From the NCBI RefSeq assembly GCF_009827055.1, contig NZ_WUMK01000004.1:62001-126000 (forward strand): a stretch of 64,000 bases of DNA, given 5' to 3'. Shown one piece after another: positions 10,659 through 21,488 of the stretch. Both the position numbers and the translations under genes were made by a program. The notes below the pieces were generated by a model. The model worked only from the letters and a program-made list of their open reading frames with translations, had not been told where the DNA came from and did no database searches. Source of the stretch: Shinella kummerowiae. Its GTDB lineage: Bacteria > Pseudomonadota > Alphaproteobacteria > Rhizobiales > Rhizobiaceae. The number at the start of each line of letters is the position of its first letter. The first letter of the stretch is position 1.

Positions 10659-11300
10659 ATGAAGACGGTTCTCTGCTACGGCGACAGCCTGACCTGGGGC
10701 TACAGTGCGGAAACGCTCGACCGGCATGCTTTCGAGGATCGCTGGCCGAGCGTGCTCGCCAAGGCTCTGGGACCGGATGTCACCGTCATCGCAGAGGGCC
10801 TGAATGGCCGCACCACCGCCTATGACGACCATCTGGCGGATTGCGATCGCAACGGCGCGCGCATCCTGCCGACCATCCTGCACAGCCATGATCCGATCGA
10901 CCTTGTGATCCTTCTGCTTGGTGCCAACGACATGAAGCCGACGATCTGCGGGACGGCATTCGGTGCGGCACAGGGCATGGAGCGGTTGGTGGGACTTGTG
11001 CGTCACCATGCCTGGTCGTTCGGCGGCCAGGAGGGGCCGGAAATCCTCATCGCCTCGCCGCCCCAGATCTGCGAGACGGCGAACACCGCATTTGCGGCGA
11101 TGTTTGCCGGCGGTGTCGAGCAATCGGCCATGCTGGCGACGCTCTATGCGGATCTCGCGGATGAAACCGGCTGCGGCTTCTTCGACGCAGGATCGGTTGC
11201 CAGGACGACGCCGCTCGACGGCGTGCATCTCGATGCTGAGAATACACGGGCGATTGGCCGCGGGATCGAGCCCGTCGTGCGCATGATGCTCGGATTGTAA
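10659..11300 (+). CDS. SGNH/GDSL-type esterase within the pdh operon
   Basis: A 213-residue SGNH hydrolase with no signal peptide, so probably cytoplasmic. Block I is CYGDSLTWG with the nucleophile Ser10, the Gly block is near EGLNGRTT, and block III is LLLGANDMK. A C-terminal Asp-x-x-His in DGVHLD completes the catalytic residues. It resembles rhizobial arylesterases. It sits between pdhC (16 bp) and lpdA (59 bp) on the same strand. A link to pyruvate dehydrogenase is not known and may be only positional. Confidence 0.85.
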   Translation: MKTVLCYGDSLTWGYSAETLDRHAFEDRWPSVLAKALGPDVTVIAEGLNGRTTAYDDHLADCDRNGARILPTILHSHDPIDLVILLLGANDMKPTICGTAFGAAQGMERLVGLVRHHAWSFGGQEGPEILIASPPQICETANTAFAAMFAGGVEQSAMLATLYADLADETGCGFFDAGSVARTTPLDGVHLDAENTRAIGRGIEPVVRMMLGL

Positions 11301-11359
11301 AAAGACAACAGGCGGTAGCAGCAGTTCGCGCACTCGCCAGGAAAAAGGCAGGAAACGAC

Positions 11360-12805
11360 ATGGCTCAGACTTACGACGTCATCGTTATCGGTTCGGGTCC
11401 GGGCGGCTACATCGCCGCGATCCGCGCCGCCCAGTTGGGCCTGAAGACGGCCATCGTCGAGCGCGAACATCTCGCCGGCATCTGCTCCAACTGGGGTTGT
11501 ATCCCGACCAAGGCGCTGTTGCGCTCGGCCGAGATTTTTCACTACGCGCAGCATCCGGGTGACTACGGCATCAAGATCGAAGGCTCGGTGACGCCGGACC
11601 TGAAGGCGATCGTCGCCCGCTCGCGTGGCATTGCCCAGCGCATGAACGGCGGCGTCGGCTTCCTGATGAAGAAGAACAAGGTCGACATCATCTGGGGCGA
11701 GGCGAAGATCACCAAGCCGGGCGAGATCGTCGTCACCAAGACGGTGAAGGCGATCCAGCAGCCGCAGGCACCGCTGCCGAAGACCGTTCTGCCGGAAGGC
11801 ACCTATACGGCCAAGAACATCGTGATCGCGACCGGTGCCCGTCCGCGTGCGCTGCCCGGCATCGAGCCGGATGGCAAGCTGATCTGGACCTATTTCGAGG
11901 CAATGAAGCCGGAAGAAATGCCGAAGTCGCTGCTCGTCATGGGCTCGGGCGCCATCGGCATTGAATTCGCCTCGTTTTATCGCACGCTCGGCGTCGATGT
12001 GACGGTTGTCGAGGTGATGAAGACGGTGATGCCGGTCGAGGATGCGGAGATTTCCGCGCTCGCCAAGAAGCAGTTCGAGAAGCAGGGCATGAAGATCCAT
12101 CTGGAGGCCAAGGTCACCAAGGTGGAGAAGGGCGCGAACTCGATCACCGCGCATGTCGAGATGAAGGACGGCAAGGTCGAGAAGATCACCGCCGACCGTA
12201 TGATCTCTGCCGTTGGCGTACAGGCGAATGTCGAGAATATCGGCCTCGAGGCGCTCGGTGTGAAGACCGACCGCGGCTTCATCGCCATCGACGGCTACGG
12301 CAAGACCAACGTGCCGGGCATCTACGCCATCGGCGACGTCGCCGGCCCGCCGATGCTGGCCCACAAGGCCGAGCATGAGGCCGTGATCTGCATCGAGAAG
12401 ATCGCGGGCCTGCCGAACGTGCATCCGATGGACAAGTCGAAGATCCCGGGTTGCACCTATTGCCACCCGCAGGTCGCCTCGGTCGGCCTCACGGAAGCCA
12501 AGGCCAAGGAACAGGGCCGCGATATCCGCGTCGGCCGCTTCCCGTTCGTGGCGAACGGCAAGGCGATCGCGCTCGGCGAGGATCAGGGTCTCGTCAAGAC
12601 GATCTTCGACAAGAAGACCGGCGAACTGCTCGGCGCCCATCTCGTTGGCGCAGAAGTCACCGAACTCATCCAGGGCTTCGTCATCGCCATGAACCTCGAG
12701 ACGACCGAGGAAGAGCTGATGCACACGATCTTCCCGCATCCGACGATTTCCGAAACGCTGAAGGAAAGCGTGCTGGATGCCTATGGGCGTGCGTTGAACG
12801 CTTGA
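11360..12805 (+). CDS. lpdA: Dihydrolipoyl dehydrogenase (E3)
   Basis: E3 reoxidises dihydrolipoamide with NAD and FAD. The 481-residue protein has the N-terminal FAD motif VIVIGSGPGGYIAAIRA, a redox-active disulfide in GICSNWGCIPTK and the NAD-binding motif VMGSGAIGIEFASFY. The second FAD contact is YAIGDVAGPPMLAHKA, and the C-terminal dimerisation motif is HTIFPHPTISET, with the catalytic His-Pro. It closes the pdh operon and is followed by a hairpin. Confidence 0.97.
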   Translation: MAQTYDVIVIGSGPGGYIAAIRAAQLGLKTAIVEREHLAGICSNWGCIPTKALLRSAEIFHYAQHPGDYGIKIEGSVTPDLKAIVARSRGIAQRMNGGVGFLMKKNKVDIIWGEAKITKPGEIVVTKTVKAIQQPQAPLPKTVLPEGTYTAKNIVIATGARPRALPGIEPDGKLIWTYFEAMKPEEMPKSLLVMGSGAIGIEFASFYRTLGVDVTVVEVMKTVMPVEDAEISALAKKQFEKQGMKIHLEAKVTKVEKGANSITAHVEMKDGKVEKITADRMISAVGVQANVENIGLEALGVKTDRGFIAIDGYGKTNVPGIYAIGDVAGPPMLAHKAEHEAVICIEKIAGLPNVHPMDKSKIPGCTYCHPQVASVGLTEAKAKEQGRDIRVGRFPFVANGKAIALGEDQGLVKTIFDKKTGELLGAHLVGAEVTELIQGFVIAMNLETTEEELMHTIFPHPTISETLKESVLDAYGRALNA

Positions 12806-12814
12806 ACGTGCTAA

Positions 12815-12839
12815 AGCCCGCCTCCACATGAGGCGGGCT
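12815..12839 (+). terminator. Hairpin after lpdA
   Basis: AGCCCGCCT (12815-12823) pairs perfectly with AGGCGGGCT (12831-12839) across a 7-nt loop. The following T content is modest (CACTCTTTC), so termination may be partial and allow read-through to lipA. Confidence 0.6.
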
Positions 12840-12897
12840 CACTCTTTCAGGGTCCGCAGGACAGGCCGTGCGCGCCTGCCAGGAAAGTGGAAACGAC

Positions 12898-13875
12898 ATG
12901 GTCACCATTCTCGACCGCACCAACCTTTCGCCCGACGTCAAGCGGGTGCGCCACCCGGAAAAGGCCAAGCGGCCGGACACGGAAGTGCTGCGCAAGCCGG
13001 AATGGATCCGCGTCAAGGCGCCGGTCTCCAAGGGCTACCAGGAAACGCGTGACATCGTGCGCTCCCACAAGCTGGTGACGGTGTGCGAGGAAGCGGGCTG
13101 CCCGAATATCGGCGAGTGCTGGGACAAGAAGCACGCGACCTTCATGATCATGGGCGAGATCTGTACCCGCGCCTGCGCCTTCTGCAATGTGGCGACCGGC
13201 AAGCCGAATGCGCTCGACATGGCGGAGCCGGAAAACGTCGCCAAGGCCGTCAAACAGATGGGCCTCAGCCACGTCGTCATCACCTCGGTGGACCGTGACG
13301 ATCTCGCCGATGGCGGCGCGGAACACTTCGAGAAGGTGATCTGGGCGATCCGCGCGGCCTCTCCGCTGACGACGATCGAAATCCTGACGCCCGACTTCCT
13401 GAAGAAGCCGGGTGCACTGGAGCGTGTCGTCGCCGCCAAGCCCGACGTCTTCAACCACAACATGGAGACCGTGCCGGGCAATTATCTCACGGTTCGTCCG
13501 GGTGCGCGCTACTTCCACTCCGTCCGCCTCTTGCAGCGCGTGAAGGAACTGGACCCGACCATGTTCACCAAGTCTGGCATCATGGTGGGGCTTGGCGAGG
13601 AGCGTAACGAAGTGCTCCAGTTGATGGACGACCTGCGTACCGCCGACGTGGATTTCCTGACGATCGGCCAATATCTCCAGCCGACCCGCAAGCACCATGC
13701 CGTCATGAGCTTCGTCACGCCGGACGAGTTCAAGTCCTACGAGACCGTCGCCTACAGCAAGGGCTTCCTCATGGTCTCGTCGAGCCCGCTGACGCGTTCC
13801 TCGCACCATGCCGGCGATGATTTCGCCCGGTTGAAGGCTGCGCGCGAGCGCAAGCTCCAGGTCGCTGCGGAATAG
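12898..13875 (+). CDS. lipA: Lipoyl synthase
   Basis: LipA is a radical-SAM enzyme that inserts two sulfurs into octanoyl groups on E2 and GcvH proteins. The 325-residue protein carries the auxiliary cluster cysteines [12 protein letters not shown], the radical-SAM motif CTRACAFC and the C-terminal RSSYHA-like segment [10 protein letters not shown]. The ATG at 12898 is preceded by AGGAAAGTGG. The location directly after the lipoylated-enzyme operon fits its role in activating PdhB, PdhC and related proteins. Confidence 0.97.
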   Translation: MVTILDRTNLSPDVKRVRHPEKAKRPDTEVLRKPEWIRVKAPVSKGYQETRDIVRSHKLVTVCEEAGCPNIGECWDKKHATFMIMGEICTRACAFCNVATGKPNALDMAEPENVAKAVKQMGLSHVVITSVDRDDLADGGAEHFEKVIWAIRAASPLTTIEILTPDFLKKPGALERVVAAKPDVFNHNMETVPGNYLTVRPGARYFHSVRLLQRVKELDPTMFTKSGIMVGLGEERNEVLQLMDDLRTADVDFLTIGQYLQPTRKHHAVMSFVTPDEFKSYETVAYSKGFLMVSSSPLTRSSHHAGDDFARLKAARERKLQVAAE

Positions 13876-13896
13876 ACATTTCCGCCCCCGTCCTTT

Positions 13897-13929
13897 AAGC
13901 CCCGCTGTCCTGCCCGACGGCGGGGTTTT
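13897..13929 (+). terminator. Rho-independent terminator after lipA
   Basis: A 13-bp stem with two G-T wobbles pairs 13897-13909 with 13916-13928 around the loop CTGCCC and ends in TTTT. Confidence 0.88.
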
Positions 13930-13946
13930 CGTTTCGGGAGTTGGAC

Positions 13947-14513
13947 ATGACGTCTTCAATCACGATCGATGACGCGGCCGAGCGGCTGAAGGCGGCGGAG
14001 CGGGTGCTGGTGATAGGCTGCTCTGGGAGCGGCAAGAGCACGCTGGCGCAAGGGCTCGGGCGTCGGCTCGGCCTGCCTTATGTCTCCATGGATCGCGAAA
14101 TCTTCTGGCTGCCGGGTTGGACGGTGCGGCCGCGTGCGGAGGCTTTGGCGCGCATGCGCGATATCGTGGTGGGAGAGCGCTGGGTCATCGACGGTACCAG
14201 CCCCGGCACACTTGAGCTGCGTCTGCCGCGCACGCACGTCATTCTTTGGCTTCGCCCGCCGCGCTGGACGTCGCTTTATGGGGTGGTATCCCGCTGGCTG
14301 AAGTTCCGCGGGCGATCGCGGCCCGAGATGGCTGATGGCTGCCCGGAGCGGTTGAGCCTTGAATTCCTCACCTATATCTGGAACTTCGAAAAGACGGAGA
14401 GTCCGGAAATCGAGGAGAAGCTTGCGGCATATGGCCCGGATGTGCCGGTTTGCGTGTTGAAATCCAAGGCTGAGAACCGGCAGCTACTTGCAAGGATCGG
14501 CGAGGTTTATTAG
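13947..14513 (+). CDS. P-loop adenylate-kinase-like protein (FlaR type)
   Basis: A 188-residue P-loop protein with Walker A GCSGSGKSTLAQ near residue 30. The following GLPYVSMDREIFWLPGW resembles proteins annotated as adenylate kinase or DNA topology modulation protein FlaR. It also has lid-like arginines (RSRPEMADGCPERLS). It presumably phosphorylates a small substrate, which is unknown. The ATG at 13947 has GGGAG upstream. It is followed by the START-domain gene after 9 bp. Confidence 0.75.
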   Translation: MTSSITIDDAAERLKAAERVLVIGCSGSGKSTLAQGLGRRLGLPYVSMDREIFWLPGWTVRPRAEALARMRDIVVGERWVIDGTSPGTLELRLPRTHVILWLRPPRWTSLYGVVSRWLKFRGRSRPEMADGCPERLSLEFLTYIWNFEKTESPEIEEKLAAYGPDVPVCVLKSKAENRQLLARIGEVY

Positions 14514-14522
14514 CTCTCGGCC

Positions 14523-14975
14523 ATGCCACAGTTCGAAACCCGCCGCCCGGTTCCTCATACACCCGAACAGATGTTCGACCTCATCGCCGATGTCGAGCGC
14601 TATCCGGAGTTCCTGCCGCTTTGCGAGGCGCTCGTGATACGCTCGCGCAAGGAGAGGGACGGCAAGGAACTGCTCGTTGCGGACATGACGGTCGGCTACA
14701 AGGCGATCCGCGAGACCTTTAGCACGCAGGTGCTGCTCAACCGCGCCGAGCGGGCAATCGACGTCAAATATATCGACGGGCCGTTCCGCTATCTCGACAA
14801 CCGCTGGCGCTTCGAAACGCTGCCGGGCGGCGGCTGTTCGGTGCATTTCTTCATCGACTACGAGTTCAAGAGCCGCATTCTCGGCGCTCTGATGGGCTCG
14901 ATGTTCGATCGTGCCTTCCGCATGTTCACCGAGGCGTTTGAAAAGCGCGCCGACGCGATATATCCCGCAGCCTGA
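14523..14975 (+). CDS. Coq10/RatA-family START-domain protein
   Basis: The 150-residue protein is a type II START (polyketide cyclase-like) protein. The signature is TPEQMFDLIADVERYPEFLPLC at the N-terminus, split here by nothing unusual, and the helix IYPAA at the C-terminus. Members act as ubiquinone-binding Coq10 proteins or, in enterobacteria, as the ribosome-associated RatA. In alphaproteobacteria a ubiquinone role is usually assumed. It lies in a short plus-strand run after the kinase-like gene. Confidence 0.85.
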   Translation: MPQFETRRPVPHTPEQMFDLIADVERYPEFLPLCEALVIRSRKERDGKELLVADMTVGYKAIRETFSTQVLLNRAERAIDVKYIDGPFRYLDNRWRFETLPGGGCSVHFFIDYEFKSRILGALMGSMFDRAFRMFTEAFEKRADAIYPAA

Positions 14976-15006
14976 ATTTTTCAGCCCGCTCGCCCGTTAC
15001 CGGAGC

Positions 15007-15816
15007 ATGGTCACCCGGTTCGCTCCCTTTGCCCTGATCGCCTTCATCTGCACGCCTGCGGCCGCGCAGGAAGCGCCGGGAGACTACATTCTTCTTCTCG
15101 ACGAACAGAACCGGCCGCTCGCCGGAAGTTATCGCATCGGGCCGGATGTGAAGATGACAATCCAGGGCAGAGAGGACGGCTTGCCCCGAAATCCGGTTTA
15201 TCTGGATCGCGCCTTCTTCCCCACCCACGAAGCGGAGATGTTGGCCTTTTACAACGCGCGCCATGCCTATTCCTCCGATCCGGCGGCGATCGACGTCGGC
15301 GGCGAGATGCGCATCGTGGACACGGAGACGCTGCAGCCTCCGCTCTTCCAGGACCAGAAGTCGGAGCGCGAGAAGGCGCTGAAAGTGAAGGTCACGGCGC
15401 GTTTGGCCTTCGAGGTGAGCGGCTACAAGCTTGTCGGCAAAGCCTATACCGTCGAGGGGGCTGAACTTGGCGACGAGGACCGGCGGCTCGGTGATTTTTT
15501 CCATGTCGAGACGTTCGATATCGTGTTGCCCGCACCGGCGGCCCGCAAGATCGCTGCCCTCGAGACCGGTAAGGCATTGAGTTCCAGCGATTTCGAGGCG
15601 CTCTTCGTGGAACGGACAAGTCCCATTCCGGATTTCACGAAATGTGTGAGCGAAAAACGCAAGACACCTGAATACAAGGCGCTCGCCGAAAAGCAGAGGG
15701 CGCTTGTCGATGCGTTCCTCGCGAAGAATTTTCCTGCGGGCCAGGCTTTCTGGGGGGATACGGCGCTCTACGAGGCGAATTTCGCCATGAACATCTATTC
15801 GCTCTGCCCGAATTAA
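15007..15816 (+). CDS. Exported protein of unknown function
   Basis: I do not recognise this 269-residue protein. It begins with a Sec signal peptide (VTRFAPFALIAFICTPAAAQE, cleavage probably after AAA at about residue 20), so it should be periplasmic. Two conserved-looking cysteines occur near the C-terminus (KCVSEKR and YSLCPN), which could form a disulfide. The start at 15007 follows CGGAG. The last bases overlap the stop codon of the convergent CinA-like gene. Confidence 0.7.
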   Translation: MVTRFAPFALIAFICTPAAAQEAPGDYILLLDEQNRPLAGSYRIGPDVKMTIQGREDGLPRNPVYLDRAFFPTHEAEMLAFYNARHAYSSDPAAIDVGGEMRIVDTETLQPPLFQDQKSEREKALKVKVTARLAFEVSGYKLVGKAYTVEGAELGDEDRRLGDFFHVETFDIVLPAPAARKIAALETGKALSSSDFEALFVERTSPIPDFTKCVSEKRKTPEYKALAEKQRALVDAFLAKNFPAGQAFWGDTALYEANFAMNIYSLCPN

Positions 15817-16313
15817 TTCTGCGATATCTCGATCAGCATTTCCAGTGCTGTGCGCACAGTCGCGAGCCTGACGGCGCTGCGGCCGATGTCGCCGTAACGC
15901 ATTTCCCGATGCAGCGTCTCGTAACCTGTGCGCGCGGCGGCGAGGTGGACGAGGCCGACCGGTTTCTCCTCCGTGCCACCGCCCGGACCGGCAATGCCGG
16001 TGACTGCAATCGAAATATTGGCGCCCGAATTGCCGATGGCGCCCTGCGCCATTTCCAGCGCGGTCGGGCGCGAGACGGCGCCATGGGCCTTCAGCGTCGC
16101 ATTGGCGACGCCGATCATTTCGCGCTTGGCCTCGTTGGAATAGGTGACGAAACCGCGGTCGAAGACGACGGAGGAGCCGGCGATTTCGGTGATCGCCCCG
16201 GCGATGAGGCCGGCCGTGCAGGATTCGGCGGTGGCGATCAGCAGCTTCTTCCCAGCAAACTCGACAACAATGGCGTGGGCGGCGTCTTCGATATCCTTGG
16301 GCCAGATGCTCAT
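15813..16313 (-). CDS. CinA C-terminal domain amidase (nicotinamide-nucleotide amidase type)
   Basis: The 166-residue protein corresponds to the stand-alone CinA C-terminal (PncC) domain, which deamidates nicotinamide mononucleotide in NAD recycling. Diagnostic stretches are [17 protein letters not shown], with the catalytic Ser/Cys region, and [14 protein letters not shown] [17 protein letters not shown]. The N-terminal molybdopterin-binding-like half of full CinA is absent. Its ATG overlaps the stop of ispDF by an ATGA junction, so the two are translationally coupled. It is convergent with the exported protein gene. Confidence 0.9.
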   Translation of the reverse strand: MSIWPKDIEDAAHAIVVEFAGKKLLIATAESCTAGLIAGAITEIAGSSVVFDRGFVTYSNEAKREMIGVANATLKAHGAVSRPTALEMAQGAIGNSGANISIAVTGIAGPGGGTEEKPVGLVHLAAARTGYETLHREMRYGDIGRSAVRLATVRTALEMLIEISQN

Positions 16314-17521
16314 GCGTCGTTTCCCTTGTAGACGACAGTCGCGGTGGCAATCGCGGCGATGCCTTCGCGGCGGCCGATGAAGCCGATCTTTTCGTTGGTC
16401 GTCGCCTTGACCGAGCAGCGATCGAGCGAAATGCCGAGGAATTCCGAGAGGTTGCGGCGCATCTCTTCGCGATGCGGGCCGATCTTCGGCGCCTCGGCGA
16501 TCAGCGACACGTCGGCATTCATGATCGTGCCGCCATTCTTGCGCACGATGTCTGCCGCGTGTTCGAGGAAGATGCGTGAAGCCGCGCCCTTCCATTGCAT
16601 GTCCGAAGGCGGAAAATGGTCGCCGATATCGCCGGCGCCACAGGTGGCGAGCAGGGCGTCCGTCAGCGCGTGCAGGGCGACATCGGCGTCGGAATGGCCG
16701 GAAAGCTTCTGGTCGTGCGCAATGAACAGGCCGCAGAGCGTCACGCCGTCACCTTCGACGAGCTGGTGTACATCATAGCCGTTGCCGGTGCGAACATCCG
16801 GCAAGCCGTGGGCGAGGCGCTGGTCGGCCATGGCGATATCCTTCTGCAATGTAAGCTTGACGTTACCGGCGCTGCCTTCGACGAGATGCACGCGCACGCC
16901 GGTCCATTCGGCAATCGAGGCATCGTCGGTGAAATCCGTGCGCCCGGAGGCGGCCGCGCGACGATGGGCGTCGAGGATTGTGGCGAAATGGAAGGATTGC
17001 GGCGTCTGCGCTGCGAAGAGGCCGGAGCGCGACACGGTTTCCGCAACATTGCCGTTGGCGTCCGCCCGCTTCAGCGTGTCGGCGACGGCGACGGCCGGAA
17101 GGACGGCCCGCGCGCCGTGATGGAAGGCGGCCAGCGTGCGTTCGAGAATGGCGGGCTCGACGAACGGGCGCACGGCATCCTGGATCAGGACGTGGGTGAT
17201 GTCGTGATCGGCGAGGGCCTCGAGGCCGGCGAGCACCGATTGCTGGCGTGTCGGGCCTCCATGCACGACGGTGAGGCGATCGCCGGCGGGTAGGGCCTCT
17301 GCGCGGGCGGTTTCGAACAGCGCTTCGTCATCGGGATGTATCACGACCACGATACGCCGGGCCGGCTGCCAATTGACAAAGAGATCGAGCGTATGGGAGA
17401 TGACCGGCCTTCCGCCGATGCGGCGGTACTGCTTGGGGCCTTCGGCATGGCTGCCGGCCCGTTCGCCGCGCCCGGCGGCAACGATCACCACAGCGCAGGA
17501 TAGCGTGTTTTCCGCCTGCAT
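16310..17521 (-). CDS. ispDF: Bifunctional IspD/IspF of the MEP isoprenoid pathway
   Basis: The 403-residue protein joins two MEP-pathway enzymes. IspD (about 1-230) is the 4-diphosphocytidyl-2-C-methylerythritol synthase with the nucleotide motif [10 protein letters not shown] and [11 protein letters not shown]. IspF (about 245-403) is the 2,4-cyclodiphosphate synthase with the zinc motif GYDVHQL and [16 protein letters not shown]. Fusion of the two is common in alphaproteobacteria. It is divergent from dusB with a 146-bp spacer. Confidence 0.96.
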   Translation of the reverse strand: MQAENTLSCAVVIVAAGRGERAGSHAEGPKQYRRIGGRPVISHTLDLFVNWQPARRIVVVIHPDDEALFETARAEALPAGDRLTVVHGGPTRQQSVLAGLEALADHDITHVLIQDAVRPFVEPAILERTLAAFHHGARAVLPAVAVADTLKRADANGNVAETVSRSGLFAAQTPQSFHFATILDAHRRAAASGRTDFTDDASIAEWTGVRVHLVEGSAGNVKLTLQKDIAMADQRLAHGLPDVRTGNGYDVHQLVEGDGVTLCGLFIAHDQKLSGHSDADVALHALTDALLATCGAGDIGDHFPPSDMQWKGAASRIFLEHAADIVRKNGGTIMNADVSLIAEAPKIGPHREEMRRNLSEFLGISLDRCSVKATTNEKIGFIGRREGIAAIATATVVYKGNDA

Positions 17522-17667
17522 TTCGGTCTCGTACCTCCCGTTTCAAAGCGTTTTGAGGTGGTTTAGCCGGAAGGATGCCGCAATTCCAGCGTCCGTGGGA
17601 AAATTGCCGGGCGATGTGATTGCGACTTGGCAAGAACGATAACAATGGCTAAAAATAGTGCAGAGAC

Positions 17668-18693
17668 ATGACCTGCTTGAAAGATGAGCATTTGACGATC
17701 CCCGCCCTGTCAGCGCCGCTTGCGGTCGGTGGCCAGACCCTTCGCAACCGGGTGGTTCTCGCGCCGATGTCCGGTGTGACGGACCTGCCGTTCCGCGATC
17801 TCGCCTGGCGTTTTGGCGCAGGGCTGGTGGTGACCGAGATGGTGGCCAGCCGGGAACTCGCGCTGAATGCGCGCGAAAGCTGGTCGCGCATCCGCAATTG
17901 CGGCATCCGGCCGCATATGGTGCAGCTTGCCGGCCGCGAGGCGCACTGGATGGCGGAGGCGGCGAAGATCGCGGAAGGCGAGGGCGCCGATATCATCGAC
18001 ATCAATATGGGCTGCCCCGCCAAGAAGGTGATCGGCGGCTATTCCGGTTCCGCGTTGATGCGCGATCCCGATCATGCGCTCGGCCTGATCGAGGCGACCG
18101 TCAACGCGGTCAAGGTGCCGGTGACGGTGAAAATGCGGCTTGGCTGGGATCACGATTCGCTCAATGCACCGCATATTGCGGCCCGCGCCGAGGCGGCTGG
18201 TGCCGCGATGATCACGGTGCATGGGCGCACGCGCATGCAATTCTACGAGGGCCGAGCCGATTGGGATGCGATTCGCGCGGTGCGCGACGTGCTCACTATC
18301 CCGCTCGTGGCCAATGGCGACGTAGACACGGCGGATGATGCATTGGATATCCTGCGCCGCTCGGGGGCCGATGCCGTGATGGTCGGCCGTTCGGCGCAGG
18401 GGCGGCCTTGGCATCCGGCCGTGATGGCGGGAGCCTCAGTGCATCCTTCTGCGGAAGAGGTCGCCGCGGTTGCGGTCGAGCACTATCGCATGATGCTCGA
18501 TTTCTACGGCGTGGAGGCGGGCCTGCGCCATGCACGAAAACATGTCGGCTGGTATCTGGAGCGTTTTGCACCCGGCCTGACGGGGCCGGACAAGGCCGGG
18601 ATCATGACGGCGCGCGACAGCGCCTTCGTGGCGGACCGGCTCGCAGCCGCCATTCTGGGCGCCGACACGGCCCGGATTGGAGAGGCTGCATGA
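17668..18693 (+). CDS. dusB: tRNA-dihydrouridine synthase (NifR3 family)
   Basis: DusB reduces specific uridines of tRNA to dihydrouridine with FMN. The 341-residue TIM-barrel protein shows [12 protein letters not shown], the catalytic-cysteine motif [18 protein letters not shown] and [11 protein letters not shown]. It is the first gene of the nifR3-ntrB-ntrC operon typical of rhizobia, and its stop overlaps the ntrB start (ATGA). Co-transcription with ntrBC is well known in this group. Confidence 0.95.
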   Translation: MTCLKDEHLTIPALSAPLAVGGQTLRNRVVLAPMSGVTDLPFRDLAWRFGAGLVVTEMVASRELALNARESWSRIRNCGIRPHMVQLAGREAHWMAEAAKIAEGEGADIIDINMGCPAKKVIGGYSGSALMRDPDHALGLIEATVNAVKVPVTVKMRLGWDHDSLNAPHIAARAEAAGAAMITVHGRTRMQFYEGRADWDAIRAVRDVLTIPLVANGDVDTADDALDILRRSGADAVMVGRSAQGRPWHPAVMAGASVHPSAEEVAAVAVEHYRMMLDFYGVEAGLRHARKHVGWYLERFAPGLTGPDKAGIMTARDSAFVADRLAAAILGADTARIGEAA

Positions 18694-19838
18694 CGGACAA
18701 GGCCGCTGACCAGAATGCCGGCAAAGCGCCGGACCTTGCCCTCGCCGTGCTTAACGCCATCCAGAACCCTGTCATCCTCGTCGATGTCGACGGGTTCATC
18801 GCCTTTGCCAATTGGGAGGCCGAATCCTTCTTCGGGGCGAGCGCCAACCATCTCGCCCGGCACAAGGTTTCCGCCGTCATACCCTTCGGCAGCCCGCTGT
18901 TGACGCTGATCGACCAGGTGCGCGAGCGCAAGGCGCCGGTCAGCGAGTATCGGGTGGACCTCAGTTCGCCGCGTCTCGGCGCCGAGAAGCTTGTCGATAT
19001 CTATGTGGCGCCGGTGACGACCGAGCCGGGCTCGGTGGTGGTCGTCATCCAGGAGCGTTCGATGGCGGACAAGATCGACCGCCAGCTCACCCATCGCGCC
19101 GCCGCACGATCGGTGACGGGGCTCGCCTCCATGCTGGCGCATGAGATCAAAAACCCACTTTCCGGCATCCGCGGCGCAGCGCAACTGCTCGAAACCTCCG
19201 TCCTCGACGAGGACCGGGCGCTGACCCGGCTCATCTGCGATGAGACGGACCGCATCGTCTCGCTGGTCGACCGGATGGAAGTGTTTTCCGACGAGCGGCC
19301 GATCGACCGCGTGCCGCTCAACATTCATTCGGTGCTCGACCATGTGAAGGCCGTCGCCAAGGCGGGGTTCGGGCGGGATATCAAGATCACCGAGCTTTAC
19401 GATCCCTCGCTGCCGCCGGTTTATGCCAACCGCGACCAGCTCGTTCAGGTTTTTCTCAACCTCATCAAGAATGCGGCCGAAGCCATCGGCAACCGGCCGG
19501 ATGGGGAAATCCAGCTGACGACCGCCTATCGGCCCGGCATCCGGCTTTCGGTGGCCGGCACGCGTGAAAAGATCTCGCTGCCGCTGGAATTCTGCGTACA
19601 CGACAACGGCCCGGGCGTGCCGGCGGATCTCGTGCCGCACCTGTTCGACCCCTTCATCACGACCAAGACCAATGGCTCCGGTCTCGGTCTGGCGTTGGTC
19701 GCAAAGATCATCGGTGGCCATGGCGGCATTGTCGAATGCGACAGCCAGGGCTCCCGTACCACCTTCCGTGTGCTGATGCCGGCCTCCCGCGGCGCCAGTG
19801 AAGACGACGACTTTTCCAAGACCAAAGGACATATCTGA
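18690..19838 (+). CDS. ntrB: Nitrogen regulation sensor kinase NtrB
   Basis: NtrB is the cytoplasmic histidine kinase and phosphatase that controls NtrC in response to PII proteins. The 382-residue protein has an N-terminal PAS domain (about 15-125), the phospho-acceptor His in [14 protein letters not shown] and the ATPase motifs [16 protein letters not shown] and GSGLGLALV. The ATG at 18690 overlaps the dusB stop. Its stop overlaps the ntrC start (TGATG). Confidence 0.96.
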   Translation: MTDKAADQNAGKAPDLALAVLNAIQNPVILVDVDGFIAFANWEAESFFGASANHLARHKVSAVIPFGSPLLTLIDQVRERKAPVSEYRVDLSSPRLGAEKLVDIYVAPVTTEPGSVVVVIQERSMADKIDRQLTHRAAARSVTGLASMLAHEIKNPLSGIRGAAQLLETSVLDEDRALTRLICDETDRIVSLVDRMEVFSDERPIDRVPLNIHSVLDHVKAVAKAGFGRDIKITELYDPSLPPVYANRDQLVQVFLNLIKNAAEAIGNRPDGEIQLTTAYRPGIRLSVAGTREKISLPLEFCVHDNGPGVPADLVPHLFDPFITTKTNGSGLGLALVAKIIGGHGGIVECDSQGSRTTFRVLMPASRGASEDDDFSKTKGHI

Positions 19839-21292
19839 TGACAGGCGCCACAGTCCTCGTTGCCGATGACGATGCCGCGATCCGCACGGTGCTCAACCAG
19901 GCTCTCAGCCGTGCGGGATATGACGTACGCATCACCTCCAACGCAGCGACCCTGTGGCGCTGGATTTCCGCCGGCGAGGGCGACATCGTGGTAACCGATG
20001 TCGTGATGCCGGACGAAAATGCCTTCGACCTGCTGCCGCGTATCAAGAAAGCCCGCCCCGAACTGCCGGTGCTGGTGATGAGTGCGCAAAACACCTTCAT
20101 GACGGCGATCAAGGCGTCGGAGAAGGGCGCCTACGATTATCTCCCGAAGCCCTTCGACCTGACGGAACTCATCGCCATCATCGGCCGGGCGCTGTCAGAG
20201 CCGAAGCGCAAGCCTGCGCGTCTCGACGACGACACGCAGGACGGTATGCCGCTTGTCGGCCGCTCGGCGGCGATGCAGGAAATCTACCGCGTGCTCGCCC
20301 GCCTGATGCAGACGGACCTGACGCTAATGATCACGGGCGAATCAGGCACGGGCAAGGAACTCGTCGCGCGCGCGCTACATGACTACGGCAAGCGCCGAAA
20401 CGGTCCCTTCGTTGCCATCAACATGGCGGCGATCCCGCGCGACCTCATCGAATCGGAACTGTTCGGCCACGAGAAGGGCGCGTTCACCGGCGCGCAGAAC
20501 CGTTCGACCGGCCGTTTCGAGCAGGCCGAGGGCGGCACGCTCTTCCTCGACGAGATCGGCGATATGCCGATGGATGCGCAGACCCGCCTGCTGCGCGTGC
20601 TTCAGCAGGGCGAATATACGACGGTCGGTGGTCGCACGCCGATCCGCACGGATGTGCGCATCGTGGCCGCGACCAACAAGGATCTCAAGCAGTCGATCAA
20701 CCAGGGCCTGTTTCGTGAGGACCTATACTACCGCCTGAACGTCGTGCCGCTCCGCCTGCCGCCGCTGCGCGACCGGGCGGAAGACATTCCTGATCTTGTG
20801 CGCCATTTCGTGCAGCAGGCGGAAAAGGAAGGGCTCGACGCCAAGCGCTTCGATCAGGAGGCGCTGGAACTGATGAAGGCGCATCCCTGGCCGGGCAATG
20901 TGCGCGAACTGGAAAATGTGGTGCGCCGACTCACCGCGCTCTATCCGCAGGACGTCATCAGTCGCGAGATCATCGAGACGGAGTTGCGCGCCGACATTCC
21001 CGACAGCCCGATCGAGAAGACGGTGGCGCGCACGGGCTCGCTGTCGATTTCGCAGGCTGTGGAGGAAAACATGCGGCAGTATTTTGCCAGCTTCGGTGAC
21101 GGCCTGCCGCCGGCCGGTCTCTACGACCGCATCTTGGCGGAGGTGGAGTATCCACTGATTCTGGCCGCTCTGACGGCGACACGCGGCAACCAGATCAAGG
21201 CCGCCGACCTGCTTGGCCTCAACCGCAACACGCTGCGCAAGAAAATTCGCGAACTGGGTGTGTCCGTGTACAGAAGTTCCCGTTCCGCTTGA
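19838..21292 (+). CDS. ntrC: Nitrogen regulation response regulator NtrC
   Basis: NtrC activates sigma-54 promoters of nitrogen-scavenging genes. The 484-residue protein has a receiver domain with phospho-acceptor Asp54, an AAA+ domain with Walker [12 protein letters not shown] and an intact sigma-54 contact motif GAFTGA within [12 protein letters not shown]-terminal Fis-type helix-turn-helix ([16 protein letters not shown]) completes the protein. The intact GAFTGA contrasts with the neighbouring NtrX. Confidence 0.97.
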   Translation: MTGATVLVADDDAAIRTVLNQALSRAGYDVRITSNAATLWRWISAGEGDIVVTDVVMPDENAFDLLPRIKKARPELPVLVMSAQNTFMTAIKASEKGAYDYLPKPFDLTELIAIIGRALSEPKRKPARLDDDTQDGMPLVGRSAAMQEIYRVLARLMQTDLTLMITGESGTGKELVARALHDYGKRRNGPFVAINMAAIPRDLIESELFGHEKGAFTGAQNRSTGRFEQAEGGTLFLDEIGDMPMDAQTRLLRVLQQGEYTTVGGRTPIRTDVRIVAATNKDLKQSINQGLFREDLYYRLNVVPLRLPPLRDRAEDIPDLVRHFVQQAEKEGLDAKRFDQEALELMKAHPWPGNVRELENVVRRLTALYPQDVISREIIETELRADIPDSPIEKTVARTGSLSISQAVEENMRQYFASFGDGLPPAGLYDRILAEVEYPLILAALTATRGNQIKAADLLGLNRNTLRKKIRELGVSVYRSSRSA

Positions 21293-21488
21293 CTTAACGG
21301 CAAGGGGCGTTGCATTTTGGCCACAATCTGTTGCTTGAGGGTAACAGAGGGGTTTGCGGCCGAATAGGTTCGCGTGCCTGATCGTTCTGGATACGGGTGC
21401 GAATGCAGCCGATCCCTGCGCGATCGGCGCTACTCCGGAAAACACGAGAAAAGCGCCGGCGCCCTTCGGGTATCCGGTCGGGGAAGCG

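Noticed and set aside
17522-17667. Sigma-54 promoter before dusB-ntrBC
   Set aside because: No GG-N10-GC element with the proper flanks was found in the spacer.
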